64,000 nt of DNA, from assembly GCF_047495875.1 (NCBI RefSeq), contig NC_092475.1, positions 8,398,501 to 8,462,500 of the forward strand, given 5' to 3'. Both the position numbers and the translations under genes were made by a program. Source of the stretch: Pithys albifrons albifrons (lineage: Eukaryota > Chordata > Aves > Passeriformes > Thamnophilidae). This document shows positions 13,201 through 22,517 of this stretch, in pieces (position 1 is the first letter of the stretch; each line of letters opens with the position of its first letter). The notes beneath the pieces were generated by a model. The model was not told where the DNA came from, made no database searches, and worked only from the letters and a program-made list of their open reading frames with translations.

Positions 13201-16200
13201 CAGGTGACCTGAGACTGGAGGGGTGTACAAAGTCTATTGATAAGACTCTCCAAGAAGTGCTAAATTTGCTGAAATCACATGATGTGGGGCAAGCCCAGCT
13301 GGAGAAATTGGAATACCAGGTTTCATCTCTGAGGGATAAATTAAAGGTATGGGAGTGTTCTACTCTTGGGACATGGTACAGCTTCCTCTGTTCCCCTAAA
13401 CCTGAAGAAGTTCTGTGACCCTGTGGGGGATTTGATTTACTGATGCAGCAACAGCACGTTCCCAAAAGGAGTTTGGCCACCAGAGGTCAGGCAGGACTCG
13501 GGAAAGACACAGCTGGGAATAAATAACTGACAAAAAGCAGTCCAAGTGGAAACCAGCCGGGGCTAAGCCGAGCCTGAGCTGTGTCAGAGCCTCAGCATTT
13601 AGGTTTGCTTCTAATATTTTTTGCTGGTTTTTAAATTTGGTGTAACTTGAGGTGACTGCATCAGTTCATCAAACCAGTGTGTTAAAATGAAATCAGAAAA
13701 GCAAATTCATTTATTATTATGATTGATTTCAAAAGCAGCAAAGAACTGTTAAATGGCTTGATAGTACAAATAACTGTATTTTTGCTTCCATTCCATCAAC
13801 AGCTAAAGACATTTCATCACAAACATTCATCTATGGAGAGTCTAATGGTGGAGACAGTCCTGGAAAGCTTTGACTTCCTAAATGCTGACTGTAGTGCTGA
13901 TGAACTCTCCTTGTTTGGGAGCATAAGGACAGCCAGTGTCAGGTGTGTGCCATGGGACAGGGACAGGGCTGAGGGGGCTGTCCCAGGAACCCAGCTGAGC
14001 AGGGTGGTGTGAACACCCACCACAGAAACCTGTCCTCATGTTTTTAAGGAGGTTATAAATGCAATTTAAAAATGCTGTTTTGTTTGATGCCATGTGGTTT
14101 ATATTTTTGCAACTTGCTTGAAGGCTCCTGCTGAGACTGTACCTCTAATTTTATTCAGTGATGAGAGTTCTAACTTTTCTTCCCCCTCATCTCAACAGCA
14201 CATACAATGACAACACCCTGAAGTCCCTGAGCTGTGACACGAGACCAGAAACTCAAGATGTCACTACTGGTGATGACAACTTAGATGTGCTGTTGATAAC
14301 TCACCTGAAGCTGTGCAAAGGTCTTCTGCAGGTACAGAATGGCCTGGGGGTTCCCAGCCCACTAGATATAACTGTTGATCCTGGTTATGGACAGAAATGA
14401 GTATGTAGCTGTTTTATAAAAGCAGAAAGACTCAGAATGGAAGTTGAGTCCAAAAGATGCAGAGTCTTTGTGTATCCACACAGAACATGTCACACCAAAC
14501 TCTGCTGCCTCTTTTCAGGCTCTGGATTTTGGTGGAGCTCTGAATAACACTCTGTGCCCAAGGCAGGCTGCAAATGCAGTGGGACAGACTTGGCTTGACT
14601 TGTGTAACAGGGCACCAGTTTTGGGTGAATGAAAACTGATACTACCAGTAACATGCTATGATGGGCAGAGGGGCCTTCGGGGAGCTGCTGTGTTTCCTCT
14701 CTGATCTCAGAAGTTCGATTCTAGGAAGCAAGTCCTGGTTTAACTGGATCTTGGTGCTGCTCTTGTTTCAGCTTCTCAGATACATGTGTTGCCTTTCAGA
14801 AGCTGAAGTCACCAAATGTAGCCCAGGTTGTCCAGGAAAGCCTTTTGGAAGAAGTGTTGGAGCAGACCCGAGTTCTGGGGGATGTCCTGGATATGTCTGT
14901 TGAGCAAAGTGAGTATCTGCATTATTCCAAGCCATGCCAGAGGTGGAGAGCTCACCCCTGACATATCTGCTCGAGCTTCCTCAGACACTTCAGGGTTTCA
15001 TTCTTAATACCTTGCCAACATTCACATCATTACACCAACTCTTACATCTGGATTCGTAGAAAAAACAAGGCTCATTGTTTGCTTTGGGTTTTTTTTTTCT
15101 GCAAGGAAGGAAAAGATTTGGAGAAGATTGTCTCAAAAAGTATCTGAATGGTATGTTTTAACAGGGATGTTGTAGGTGATGGAGTTTGCAGTCAAAGAAC
15201 AGCAGAGTAGCTTTACTAAAATCTTCTTCTATATCTGTCCTTTTACTTGGTAAGCAAACAGCCCAAATTCTGTGCCCATTTGCAAGAACAGTTTGATGGG
15301 CAATTCTTCCCATCTCAGGCATTCCCAATACTAAATCCTTCCATTTACTCTTGGACGTGACAAAATCATAAAACACAATGGGAAACTTGGAAGGCTTTTG
15401 TTCTCATCTTGGTAAATACAGCAGCAAGAATGCAAATTGCAGTTGGGAGCATTTGCTGACAGATTTTACCCTGGAGGATGTGGAAATAACCTGATCCCTG
15501 GAGCAGAGCTGCACAGAGCTTTTGGGACAGTATGACAGGGGAAGTGTGGGGGTGTTAAATGCAGAAATTCAGTCTGTGTGGGGAAGGGTGAGGAATGAAG
15601 GGTCCAAAGAACAGTGAGCAACCACAAGGTATTGCTTTAAGTGCTCTTGTGAAGTGTTCGATGGAAGAGAGCCCTGAGGGTCAGGGCCTGCCCCGGGGAA
15701 GGATCATGAGGCAGAATCTCTAACACTTGCCAGTAGCATATCTTTGGCTTATAGGAGAGTTATTCTGGAGCTGGACTCACATGCTGGGATAAAATGAACA
15801 ATAAGGGGCAGAAGAGCTGCTGCTGACAGTTTAGGAGCTCAGCTCAAGCTTGGTGAGATCAGTGCTTGCAGGTTTTAGCATTTTGGCAAGAAATGTCTCA
15901 CTTTGAACAAAACCATCTCTAACACAAATACAAGTTAATGCTGACCCATGTCTAGATAATCCATCTGGTGCCTCATTTCTCATGTATTATCCAAAATCTG
16001 CTGGAGCTCATGGACTTTTTAAAATGTGGTTTTTCAGTTATTCAGAAGACTAAGAAGAAGAAGCACTATCTGAAGATCTGGAGTGACCTTGCAGAGCCTG
16101 GCAGCATCTTGTTGGCTTCAGCAGAAAGGTTCTGTCATGCCCTGAAATACACAATGATGCTCAAAGTGAAGGAGAAATACCCCAGACAGCTGGAAGCAGG

Positions 16201-19200
16201 TACCACCTGAGCCAAGGCCACTCTTACTGCACTTTATTGCAGTGCTAAAAATTGTTCTTGTGCATTGAATAAAACCCTAAACCTCTCAGTTGTTCTCAGC
16301 AGCTCCCACCAAACTCACCAGCTGTTGTCTCCTTTGTCCTTGTGTGTGTTCCCACAGTGCTGCAGAGGCTGCTGGAGCAGATCCACACCTGTGATGGGCT
16401 GCTCCCCCCTCCCACCCTCCCAGCACAGTCAGTTACTTTGTTCCAGTTTTATCGCTACCTGGAGAAACACCACGTTACCAGCCTGGAGAAACATCTGGCG
16501 AAACTTGCTAAGGAAGGTAATGGCAGTGTCTGGCTCCTTGCACTGACCAGCCCGGCAGGGCTGCCCTCTGGGTTCCCAGTCCAGATACAATTCCAGAGCA
16601 GGAAACAGCCCAGCTAGTGCAGTGACAACTTGTTTCCATTTTAATCCTCCTTATGAACATGTAATTTTAATCAGAACAGGAAAGATGTGCTTGACTCTCA
16701 TATCTGGCCATGTACAAACACAACAGGAGGCAGGATGGGGTTATCTTAAGTGCCCTGAAAAGTAGGCTCTGGGATATTCTGTAGTTAAAGCAGAAGCAAA
16801 GTCAGGAGGAATCTACACCTGGATCCAAGGACTGAGTAGAGTCAGTGGCTTTGGGTGTCTATTGCAGCTGGAATCAGACACAGAAAATAGCAATTTCAGA
16901 GGTTACTAACGTGCATTTTCTAGCCTGAGGTAGCCAGAGCCTCACTGGAGTCTCATCCAACATGTGAAAGTACTTGAAAACTTACTCTGTGTTAGAAAAT
17001 AATTACTTTAAAAATAGTCTTTATATTGGCTGCATCTTTAGGCTTATGTTGATGCAGATGACTCATGTGGAGGGGGATTAAAACTTGAGCATTCCTAGTC
17101 AGTGAAAAAGAACTGGAATATTCTTCAAATTGGAAGTGTAAATCCAGTGTTTGGTTTCTCAGTTTTCAAATGAGAGAGGGTTTCCTTTGTCCTGTAGAGC
17201 AACATCTTCCCGGGCTGCTCACAGGTATTTTGCTTGATCCTGCTCCTTATTGTGGGCTGTGCTCTCGTCCAGAGCCGTGGGAGCTGCTCCGGGCATTGTC
17301 CTGGAGGCACCCGGGGCTGGCACAGATCGGCTGCTCTGCTGCCCCAGCCTGGGCACAGGAGGAAATGGAACAATGGCAGGGAGAGGACACAGGATGGGCC
17401 AAGGGGCAGCTGTCTTGGTTCGCTTCCTGCCGCGCTTGGCTTTACTGCCCCGGGAAGAACTGCTTGACACTGAACCAGGGAGCGGCTCCTTGCAAGTGCC
17501 TTCCCTTGCAGTGATGCTGATCGAGGAGCTGCAGTGTCCCGGGAGGCTGAAGACCCTTCGGAAACTGAAGGGGAAGCGGCTGAACAAGCTGCAACCACTG
17601 CCACAGACGCTGCGGCTGCTCGGGGAGCTGCAGCTGGACGGGAACCACCGCGTGGGCAGAGCGGCCACGTCCTGCCTGTGCCGCGCCGCTGCCAGCAGGA
17701 GCCTGCGGGCCAAGGTACCCCTGGGGCCGTGGGAGGGCTCCCCCCTGCACTGCCCCTCTGCCCCAGGCTCAGTGTCAGCTGGCCCCCAAACCACAGCCGT
17801 GCCTGGCTGAGGTGTCTGCCCTTTATTGGATTTCATAGAATCGATTGGGTTGGAAAAGACCTCCGAGATCATTAAGTCCAACCCTTGGTCCAACTCCAGT
17901 CCCTTTACCAGATCATGGCACTCAGTGCCACGGCCAGTCTGTTTAAAAACCTCCAGGGATGGTGAATCCACCAGCTCTCTGGGCAGGGCATTCCAGTGCC
18001 TGATCACTCTCTCTGGAAAGAATTTTTTTCTGATCTCCAACTTAAATTTCCCCTGGTAGAGCTTGAGCCCGTGCCTCCTTGTCCTATTGCTGAGTGCCTG
18101 GGAGAAGAGACCAACTCCCACCTGGCCAGAACTTCCCTTCTGGTAGTTCTAGACAGTGCTGAGGTCACCTCTGAGCCTCCTCTTCTCCAGGCTAAACACC
18201 CCCAGCTCCCTCAGCCTCTCCCCGCAGCACTTGTGCTCCAGTCCCTTCTCCAGCCTCGTTGCTCTTCTCTGGCCCCGCTCCAGCCCCTCAATCTCTTTCC
18301 TGAACTGAGGGGCCCAGAACTGAACACAACACTCAAGGTGTGGCCTCACCAACGCAGAGTACAGGGGAAGGGTCACTGCCCTGGGCCTGCCGGCCACGCT
18401 ATTTTTGATACAGGACAGGATCCCATTGGCCTTCTTGGCCAGCTGGGCACACTCTTGGCTCATGGCTCATTTCACATGGGGAAAGCTGCTCCTGCCAGTC
18501 TGGGTTGGTTGCCTGATTACATTTAAGACTGAATTTTTCACTTTCTTCTTTTCTTCACTCAGGCTGTGGTTTTTTACACTAATGTTTTATCTGACTCTGA
18601 TGTGAGACTTCAGCAAGCTGCATGTTTGGCTCTTAAGAACCTCAGGGTAAGTGCTCAGATCTCTGCCTCTCTTGGGCATGTCTGGCCACAGTGAGGGAGG
18701 CAAAGGTGTGTCTGGCTGGGGTTTTAAAGCTGGAAGGGTCACTTTATCAGCTTCCAGCTGTTTGGAATTACCAAATTCTTTGGCTGACAAAGTTCCAGAC
18801 TGTTAATGCCATTATTCCAAAGGCAGCAGGAGAGGGAGCTGTGGGCATCTTGTTTGATGTGCCAGGCACAGCACAAGGGATGTGCTTGAACTCCTGTGAT
18901 ATGCAGTCCCACAACAGGGAATCAGCGTCTTACTCCTAAATTCAGTTTGCAAAGCAATAACTGGGATTAACCCTTTCAGTGAAGTCCTGGTGGGGTGATG
19001 CTGATTTAATGGTCCCGCAGCAGGGACCTGTACCCTGGGACTTTGGCACTCTCTCATGCCCTAAAACAGGAGAGGAGGAGGTAACAGAGGTGAGATCATG
19101 TCCGGAATGGAACTGCAAGCTGATGTGTTGAGGGAGAAAAAGGTCCTGGTAGAATTCAGGTGCAGGGGGAGAGGGGAGTTTGTGTGTCTGTTTGCCTTGT

Positions 19201-20067
19201 GTAAAACATCCACCAAACTGCTGAAAAGCTGCTGAGCAAATGTGTCCTTTCTCCAACAGGCTGTGGAGAGCATTGAGCAGGTTGCCCACCTGTGCCAGTC
19301 TGAAACAGAGGAAGTCAGGAATGCAGCCAGGGAAACAACGCTGTCCTTTGGTAAGGCTTTAAAATAGAGCCTGGAAAGGTGATGTGTACTGAGAGCAGGA
19401 CCAGGGGAGGCCTCAGGTTCAGCCTGAACACATCTAGGATGGGAAATATCTCATGAACAGTTGTTTCTCACCATGAAGATAAACTTTATATCACATGCAA
19501 CAACTAAGGGCCCTCCTGTTGAAGTTTGTAGAACCAGGCCAAGGAAATTCTCTAAGATAGAGTGCTTTAGGAACCACTGAACCTTTTGAAAAGGTGGCAG
19601 GTAAGGACCAAGGGTGCTGGCAGTGCTGCTGGAGAATGGTTTTCCTGTTTTCTTCCAAAACCCACTTTGCTCCATGCTTAATTCTGGGGATCTCCAGACT
19701 TGCTTCCCAGAACCACTCAGGCTCACGTGCATGGTAAGTTTCCAGCTGTGATGGTCCAAACTCTTACTCATGTGGAAATATTGTCAGGAGGTCTGATTTT
19801 CCATGGTGGCTTCCAGCAGGTTTTGGAAAACTATTCCCTTAAGGATGAATTTGTCACTCTTGGGAGTCTTTGTTAGTTCCAAACAGGGTCACAACAGAAG
19901 TGTTTCCAGAGGATCCTGTTTCTCAGGTGTCTCTCCCTCAGCATGGGCTTTTTCTTCTCTCCACAGGGGAGAGAGGCCGCCAAGCCTTCGAGAGGATGGA
20001 CAGGATTTGCTGTGAGCTGAGGGAAACTGCACAGCAGGAGGCTGAGATTGAAATCACAGTGTTTTAG
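1203..20067 (+). CDS. RIPOR3: RIPOR3 (FAM65C), 19 coding exons, 5' end outside window
   Basis: Gene-level entry; exons are listed separately. The RIPOR/FAM65 family (Rho family-interacting cell polarization regulators) is cytoplasmic; RIPOR1 and RIPOR2 bind active Rho through the conserved N-terminal half, while RIPOR3 is less studied. The 19 exons join in phase to 857 codons plus TAG with no internal stop. The N-terminal part (exons 1203-12236) has family hallmarks such as [59 protein letters not shown] and [12 protein letters not shown] variable Ser-rich middle (exon 12771-13346) follows, then a helical C-terminus (14800-20067) ending in EIEITVF. Human RIPOR3 is about 946 residues, so only about 85 N-terminal residues, ahead of the first visible codon, are missing. 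RIPOR3 is preferred over RIPOR1/2 because of the C-terminal wording and the PTPN1 neighbour. Introns are GT-AG. The gene is convergent with PTPN1. Function in birds is inferred from the family. Confidence 0.95.
1648..1671 (+). CDS. RIPOR3: RIPOR3 24-nt microexon (window exon 2)
   Basis: Only 24 nt, encoding AFYYDLDK, between a ttttcag acceptor (ending 1647) and a gtgagg donor (1672). It is phase 0 on both sides, so skipping it would remove eight residues without a frameshift. The residues are conserved in the human protein, which supports it as a real exon. Confidence 0.92.
1798..1851 (+). CDS. RIPOR3: RIPOR3 exon (window exon 3)
   Basis: A 54-nt exon reading [18 protein letters not shown], phase 0 on both sides, with a donor gtaagg at 1852. 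The preceding intron is only 126 bp and has a CT-repeat polypyrimidine tract. The heptad-like charge pattern fits the family's N-terminal coiled coil. Confidence 0.93.
2461..2542 (+). repeat. G/T-rich and poly(T) tract
   Basis: TTTGGGGTTTTGTTT-type repeats followed by 23 T, ending 96 bp before the RIPOR3 exon acceptor at 2638. It may be the antisense poly(A)/simple-repeat remains of an old insertion; no element body is recognisable. Confidence 0.7.
2639..2788 (+). CDS. RIPOR3: RIPOR3 exon (window exon 4)
   Basis: A 150-nt, 50-codon exon starting [20 protein letters not shown] and ending [10 protein letters not shown], flanked by ctaaag and gtagga. The family signature [11 protein letters not shown] is intact. 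A G/T-rich tract with a long T run lies about 100 bp upstream of its acceptor. Confidence 0.94.
3214..3277 (+). CDS. RIPOR3: RIPOR3 exon (window exon 5)
   Basis: A 64-nt exon reading [20 protein letters not shown], then KG split over the intron. The acceptor is ttgcag and the donor gtaggt at 3278. [12 protein letters not shown] is nearly invariant in the RIPOR family. Confidence 0.94.
3679..3722 (+). CDS. RIPOR3: RIPOR3 exon (window exon 6)
   Basis: A 44-nt exon completing a split Gly codon, then [14 protein letters not shown]. The acceptor is tttgcag and the donor gtgcag at 3723. The 64+44 nt of this and the preceding exon make 36 whole codons, confirming the phase. Confidence 0.93.
4386..4511 (+). 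CDS. RIPOR3: RIPOR3 exon (window exon 7)
   Basis: A 126-nt, 42-codon exon beginning [20 protein letters not shown] and ending NLHEKFEIK, between ttccag and gtgtgg. The alternating hydrophobic and charged residues suggest a beta-rich, C2-like part of the N-terminal region; that fold assignment is my inference. Confidence 0.94.
6487..6632 (+). CDS. RIPOR3: RIPOR3 exon (window exon 8)
   Basis: A 146-nt exon starting [20 protein letters not shown] and continuing [20 protein letters not shown] to LEVLW, where a codon is split. The donor is gtaagt at 6633. [15 protein letters not shown] is one of the strongest family signatures. A 5.5 kb intron follows. Confidence 0.95.
6633..12106 (+). other. RIPOR3: Largest RIPOR3 intron in window
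   Basis: A 5.5 kb intron between exons encoding LQLEVLW and NPFDTE, residues that are contiguous in the human protein, so no exon is missing inside it. A short T run lies at 9481-9491. No CR1, SINE or coding segment recognised. Confidence 0.8.
12107..12236 (+). CDS. RIPOR3: RIPOR3 exon (window exon 9)
   Basis: A 130-nt exon completing the split Asn of W-N-PFDTE, then [20 protein letters not shown] and YYL before a gtgagt donor at 12237. The Ser/Thr-rich [13 protein letters not shown] block is conserved across RIPOR proteins and marks the end of the conserved N-terminal half. Confidence 0.94.
12531..12675 (-). mobile_element. tRNA-derived SINE (TguSINE1-like), copy 1
   Basis: Read on the - strand, it begins with a tRNA-like head: TTAGCTCAGTTGGTTA (A box) and GGTCATGGGTTCAATCCC (B box). 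It continues with a CR1-like 3' tail, GTTGGACTCGATGGTCCTT and CCCTTCCAACTCAGAAT, and ends with an ATTCTGTGA terminus. This tRNA head plus CR1 tail is the structure of TguSINE1, which I recall as a tRNA-Ile-derived passerine family. It lies in a RIPOR3 intron 96 bp before exon 12771. It is not a tRNA gene: the acceptor stem does not close. Confidence 0.85.
12771..13346 (+). CDS. RIPOR3: RIPOR3 large central exon (window exon 10)
   Basis: A 576-nt, 192-codon exon, by far the largest of the gene, phase 0 on both sides. It reads [20 protein letters not shown] at its start and [16 protein letters not shown] at its end. The middle is Ser, Glu, Pro and Asn rich, probably disordered, and differs strongly from the human sequence, keeping only islands such as PSILSYL, DSFSSED and LQEVLNLL. 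Its acceptor overlaps further possible AGs at 12782 and 12785. Confidence 0.92.
13803..13942 (+). CDS. RIPOR3: RIPOR3 exon (window exon 11)
   Basis: A 140-nt exon including [20 protein letters not shown] and [17 protein letters not shown], with donor gtgtgt at 13943. It matches the human segment ESLMECILESFAFLNADF..DELSLFG and shares a split codon with the next exon. Confidence 0.93.
14199..14331 (+). CDS. RIPOR3: RIPOR3 exon (window exon 12)
   Basis: A 133-nt exon ending [17 protein letters not shown] before a gtacag donor at 14332. With the previous exon it makes 91 whole codons. LDVLL..HL..CK.LLQ is conserved with human RIPOR3; the first half is variable. Confidence 0.92.
14800..14908 (+). 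CDS. RIPOR3: RIPOR3 exon (window exon 13)
   Basis: A 109-nt exon reading [20 protein letters not shown], then [16 protein letters not shown], with donor gtgagt at 14909. It is helical in character and opens the C-terminal helical-repeat region. Confidence 0.92.
16038..16199 (+). CDS. RIPOR3: RIPOR3 exon (window exon 14)
   Basis: A 162-nt exon with [17 protein letters not shown], a Lys-rich patch, then [15 protein letters not shown]. The donor is gtacca at 16200. [11 protein letters not shown] corresponds to human RVRGKYPGQLE. Confidence 0.92.
16358..16516 (+). CDS. RIPOR3: RIPOR3 exon (window exon 15)
   Basis: A 159-nt exon reading [20 protein letters not shown] and ending [11 protein letters not shown], with the terminal codon split by a gtaatg donor at 16517. 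It aligns with human RRLLEQVVSCGGLLP and EKHFTQLTKE. Confidence 0.93.
17512..17714 (+). CDS. RIPOR3: RIPOR3 exon (window exon 16)
   Basis: A 203-nt, GC-rich exon reading [20 protein letters not shown], then [20 protein letters not shown] and ending RSLRAK. The acceptor is ccttgcag and the donor gtaccc at 17715. [13 protein letters not shown] is nearly identical to human RIPOR3. The exon GC content is clearly higher than that of its neighbours. Confidence 0.94.
17833..18465 (-). mobile_element. CR1 LINE, 5'-truncated
   Basis: On the - strand this reads the C-terminal end of CR1 ORF2, including [20 protein letters not shown] and [20 protein letters not shown], then a frame break near 18120-18150, then [20 protein letters not shown] and the CR1 3' end with one ATTCTATGA terminus. 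It is a dead copy in a RIPOR3 intron, opposite in strand to the gene. Confidence 0.93.
18563..18646 (+). CDS. RIPOR3: RIPOR3 exon (window exon 17)
   Basis: An 84-nt, 28-codon exon reading [20 protein letters not shown] and CLALKNLR, phase 0 on both sides, with donor gtaagt at 18647. [11 protein letters not shown] is typical of an armadillo/HEAT-like helix pair. A CR1 fragment ends about 100 bp upstream. Confidence 0.95.
19260..19350 (+). CDS. RIPOR3: RIPOR3 exon (window exon 18)
   Basis: A 91-nt exon reading [20 protein letters not shown], then [11 protein letters not shown] with the Gly split. The donor gtaagg is at 19351. It matches the human C-terminal block [25 protein letters not shown]. 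Confidence 0.95.
19967..20067 (+). CDS. RIPOR3: RIPOR3 terminal coding exon (window exon 19)
   Basis: This exon completes the split Gly, reads [20 protein letters not shown] and ends AEIEITVF followed by TAG at 20065-20067. The human protein ends VEITIF, so the C-terminus is natural and not truncated. Confidence 0.95.
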
Positions 20068-20851
20068 CAGTGGCCTAGGAGGAGCTGAATCCCACTGTCC
20101 TGACAGCCATACATGGTCCTGTGGGTGGGTTTGCTGTTCCAGCTCTGTCCATGCTGCATTCCTGCCCCAGGACAGGGCCCTTGCCAAGGGGGAGGGTTTG
20201 CAGTGCCCACAGTTCAGACGGGAACATGTTTTCTCACAGCACATGATCAAGCACCAAAGTGCTGCATGTGTGAAAACTGGGATCTTTTAGAATGTGGAAC
20301 CAGGTTGTCACAGGAGTTCAAATCTCCATCTTGCTGGAATGAGATGTCCTTGCTCAAACTGTAAATGCAGTATGCTCTATTTTCCCATTAATTGTTTTAT
20401 TAATTTGGCATTTCCCAGGGGAGAAATGATGACTCTCCAGCAGTCCCTGTAGCAGCCATCAGACAAGACAGCCCCTTTTACACTAACTGCCCATACGCAG
20501 AACAAATCCAGGAGTGTTGCTCAGTGGGTCCCTTTGCTGGGATGATTTAGTTGCAGAAGGAAAACTTGGTACTTTGAAAGTCACTTTCTCTGTCCTCACT
20601 GCCCCTTGGGCCAGGCTGCAGCAGGGACTGACAGGGCCTGGGAGGGCGTGTGCTCAGCAGGAGGGTCTGTGTTGGACTTGTTTGTGCAGGTTGGACTGAG
20701 GGAGAGACAGGTTGGCTGTTTTTAAATTCTGAATTTAGTCACAGATTCAGACTCCTCATCCCCCTGTTGTCAGGTGCTTCCTCAGCCCCTGGCAGGCAGT
20801 GCAGGGTGGCCCTGGAGAGAGGCCTGGCTCCAGGTACAATACTTGAAAGGG

Positions 20852-20894
20852 TTGTGTGTGTACATATTTATATATATATGTGTGTGTGTGTATA
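20852..20894. repeat. TG/TA dinucleotide microsatellite
   Basis: Alternating runs of TG and TA, a central TATATATA and a following (GT)n inside the RIPOR3 3' UTR, 55 bp before the poly(A) signal. It is likely length-polymorphic. Confidence 0.85.
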
Positions 20895-20949
20895 AAACTT
20901 TTCTATTCAGTATTTATTTGTTGGATTTCATACTGTTTTCTGAAGTTCT

Positions 20950-20955
20950 AATAAA
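20950..20955 (+). promoter_or_regulatory. RIPOR3: RIPOR3 poly(A) signal AATAAA
   Basis: A canonical AATAAA about 880 bp after the RIPOR3 stop, followed by a GT-rich stretch (gtgagtgtttcc) that fits a downstream element. It is the only good signal before the PTPN1 end begins. Confidence 0.75.
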
Positions 20956-20970
20956 CCATTGAGCCAAGCT

Positions 20971-21269
20971 CCTGTGAGTGTTTCCACGGTGCTGTGCTTG
21001 GAGCCCTGGGGGCAGGCACAAGATGCTGGGCTGGGTCCTGCTGTCCTGCCCCACAGCTCCCCCTGCCTGGGACAGGGCCCTGCCAGTTACAGCTGAACAG
21101 GCTCGAGGTGTCAGGGAGGGACACAGGTAACTGGAGCTCTGCCTACACTAAGTTCTTACAGGAACATTTAAATAATTTCTCTCTACACCCTCAGCTCCCC
21201 CCTTCTGCCCCCTGTGCACAGGAGTCAAGCCTGTGGCTCTGGTCCCAAAGCAATAAGACATTGAGGGAA
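20971..21269. other. Convergent intergenic gap RIPOR3 / PTPN1
   Basis: About 300 bp between the two predicted cleavage sites. Unique sequence with moderate GC; no coding or repeat feature seen. Confidence 0.6.
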
Positions 21270-21287
21270 GTTCTTTAAAAAAAGAAT

Positions 21288-21293
21288 TTTATT
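21288..21293 (-). promoter_or_regulatory. PTPN1: PTPN1 distal poly(A) signal AATAAA
   Basis: TTTATT on the + strand reads AATAAA on the - strand, with cleavage expected near 21265-21275. It is the last canonical signal before the convergent RIPOR3 end. Confidence 0.7.
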
Positions 21294-22511
21294 GTTACAA
21301 CTAAAATGAGAACTGAAAACTTGTATGGGAGAGTGAAAAACTGTACAGTTGTACTCTAACCTGGGAGGCCCAGCAGCGGCTTACACAAAAGACAAGATAC
21401 CTGAAACTGTATTATACCAAAACATTCAGCTTTTTTGTTGAGTTTTTAAATATTTTTTATAAAAGTTTACTCTATGGCAATCTGTAAAAAAAGAAAGACC
21501 TGATGAGTAAATATTTGCTTAAGGCAGATAGCAGAGCAGCTCACTAACGTCCTACCGCGTCTAACATGGATGTTTGTCCATTTCCAAGAACAGGTTACCC
21601 AACACCCCCACGGTATTTACACCCCCCAACTACCACAGACAGTACAGGACAGCAAAACAAAATGGGAACAGTTCAGTATTCCAAGCCTCACCCACACCTC
21701 CCAGGGCCTGGGGAGCAGTCACTGAGTGTCCCGGGACAGGGGAGGAACAGGTACAGGGGATGCTCAGAGCCCTTCCAGCACCTGCAGGGGCTTTCTCTTG
21801 GTAGAACCATTTGCAACTGAATTGATTTGGAGCCAAAGAAAGGATGTTTTGTTTTCCTGCCATACCAAAGACTTAAAACATTCTCCCTTGGGAACACCTC
21901 CAGGTGGGTTTGGTTTGTGCTGCCCCCAGGGCTGGGGAGGTGTGGGCAGGGCTGACTGAACTCTGGAATGTCTGTACTACACTCACGCAGCTGAAAGGAA
22001 CATGCTACCACCGGCACATGGAGCGCGGGGTCCCACAGGAAGTCATGCCAAGGATTAGGCGAGTACATATTGTCTGATAAACACCCAACAGGCCACTGCT
22101 GAACAAGGAGACCTTCAGCAACACCCTCTGAACCACAGCCACTAAGGATCAGGTCATGCAAACATCTTTTGGGCACACCAGGAAGCAGGAATATAAGTTC
22201 TTTCACCTTTCAAGCATGTGGTGTTTCATTGGACACCGGAGACTTCACATGCAGTTTAATACAAAGGGGTACAAATGGTGCCTCAGGGCAGGACCCTGCC
22301 CGTGCTGGAGAGAACAGTGGGGACAAAGCAATCACATAATGTATCTTAAATACACAGATGAGCCATTATATATTACCATTTTTCTATACTCATTTTTCCT
22401 GTTTCCAATAATATAACTAAATATTGACTGATTACAACATTCCTCCTTTCAAGTACTGGTCTGACCAACAGTCTCACAGGTAAACGATTGATTCCCAGTA
22501 CTACCTGAGGA

Positions 22512-22517
22512 TTTATT
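22512..22517 (-). promoter_or_regulatory. PTPN1: Possible proximal PTPN1 poly(A) signal
   Basis: A second AATAAA on the - strand, about 1.2 kb before the distal one. Use would give a 3' UTR of about 1.75 kb. Sequence support is the hexamer only. Confidence 0.35.

Larger units (their letters stand above)
12237..19966 (+). other. RIPOR3: RIPOR3 introns between window exons 9 and 19
   Basis: Introns 12237-12770 (SINE), 13347-13802, 14909-16037, 16517-17511, 17715-18562 (CR1), 18647-19259 and 19351-19966. Beyond the two retroposons nothing recognisable; 17220-17500 is GC-rich intron with spurious open frames on both strands. Confidence 0.75.
20068..20970 (+). other. RIPOR3: RIPOR3 3' UTR
   Basis: About 0.9 kb from the stop to the predicted cleavage site after the poly(A) signal. 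It contains a TG/TA microsatellite near its end and no coding potential I trust. The exact cleavage position is inferred. Confidence 0.7.

Noticed and set aside
12969..13480. Antisense open frames of 80-121 codons over the large RIPOR3 exon
   Set aside because: Shadows of the coding strand; no start context or family match, and the + strand reading is conserved with human RIPOR3.
17219..18121. 300-codon open frame on the - strand
   Set aside because: It starts inside the CR1 3' end ([12 protein letters not shown]..) and runs into GC-rich RIPOR3 intron and antisense of exon 17512-17714. It is not a gene.
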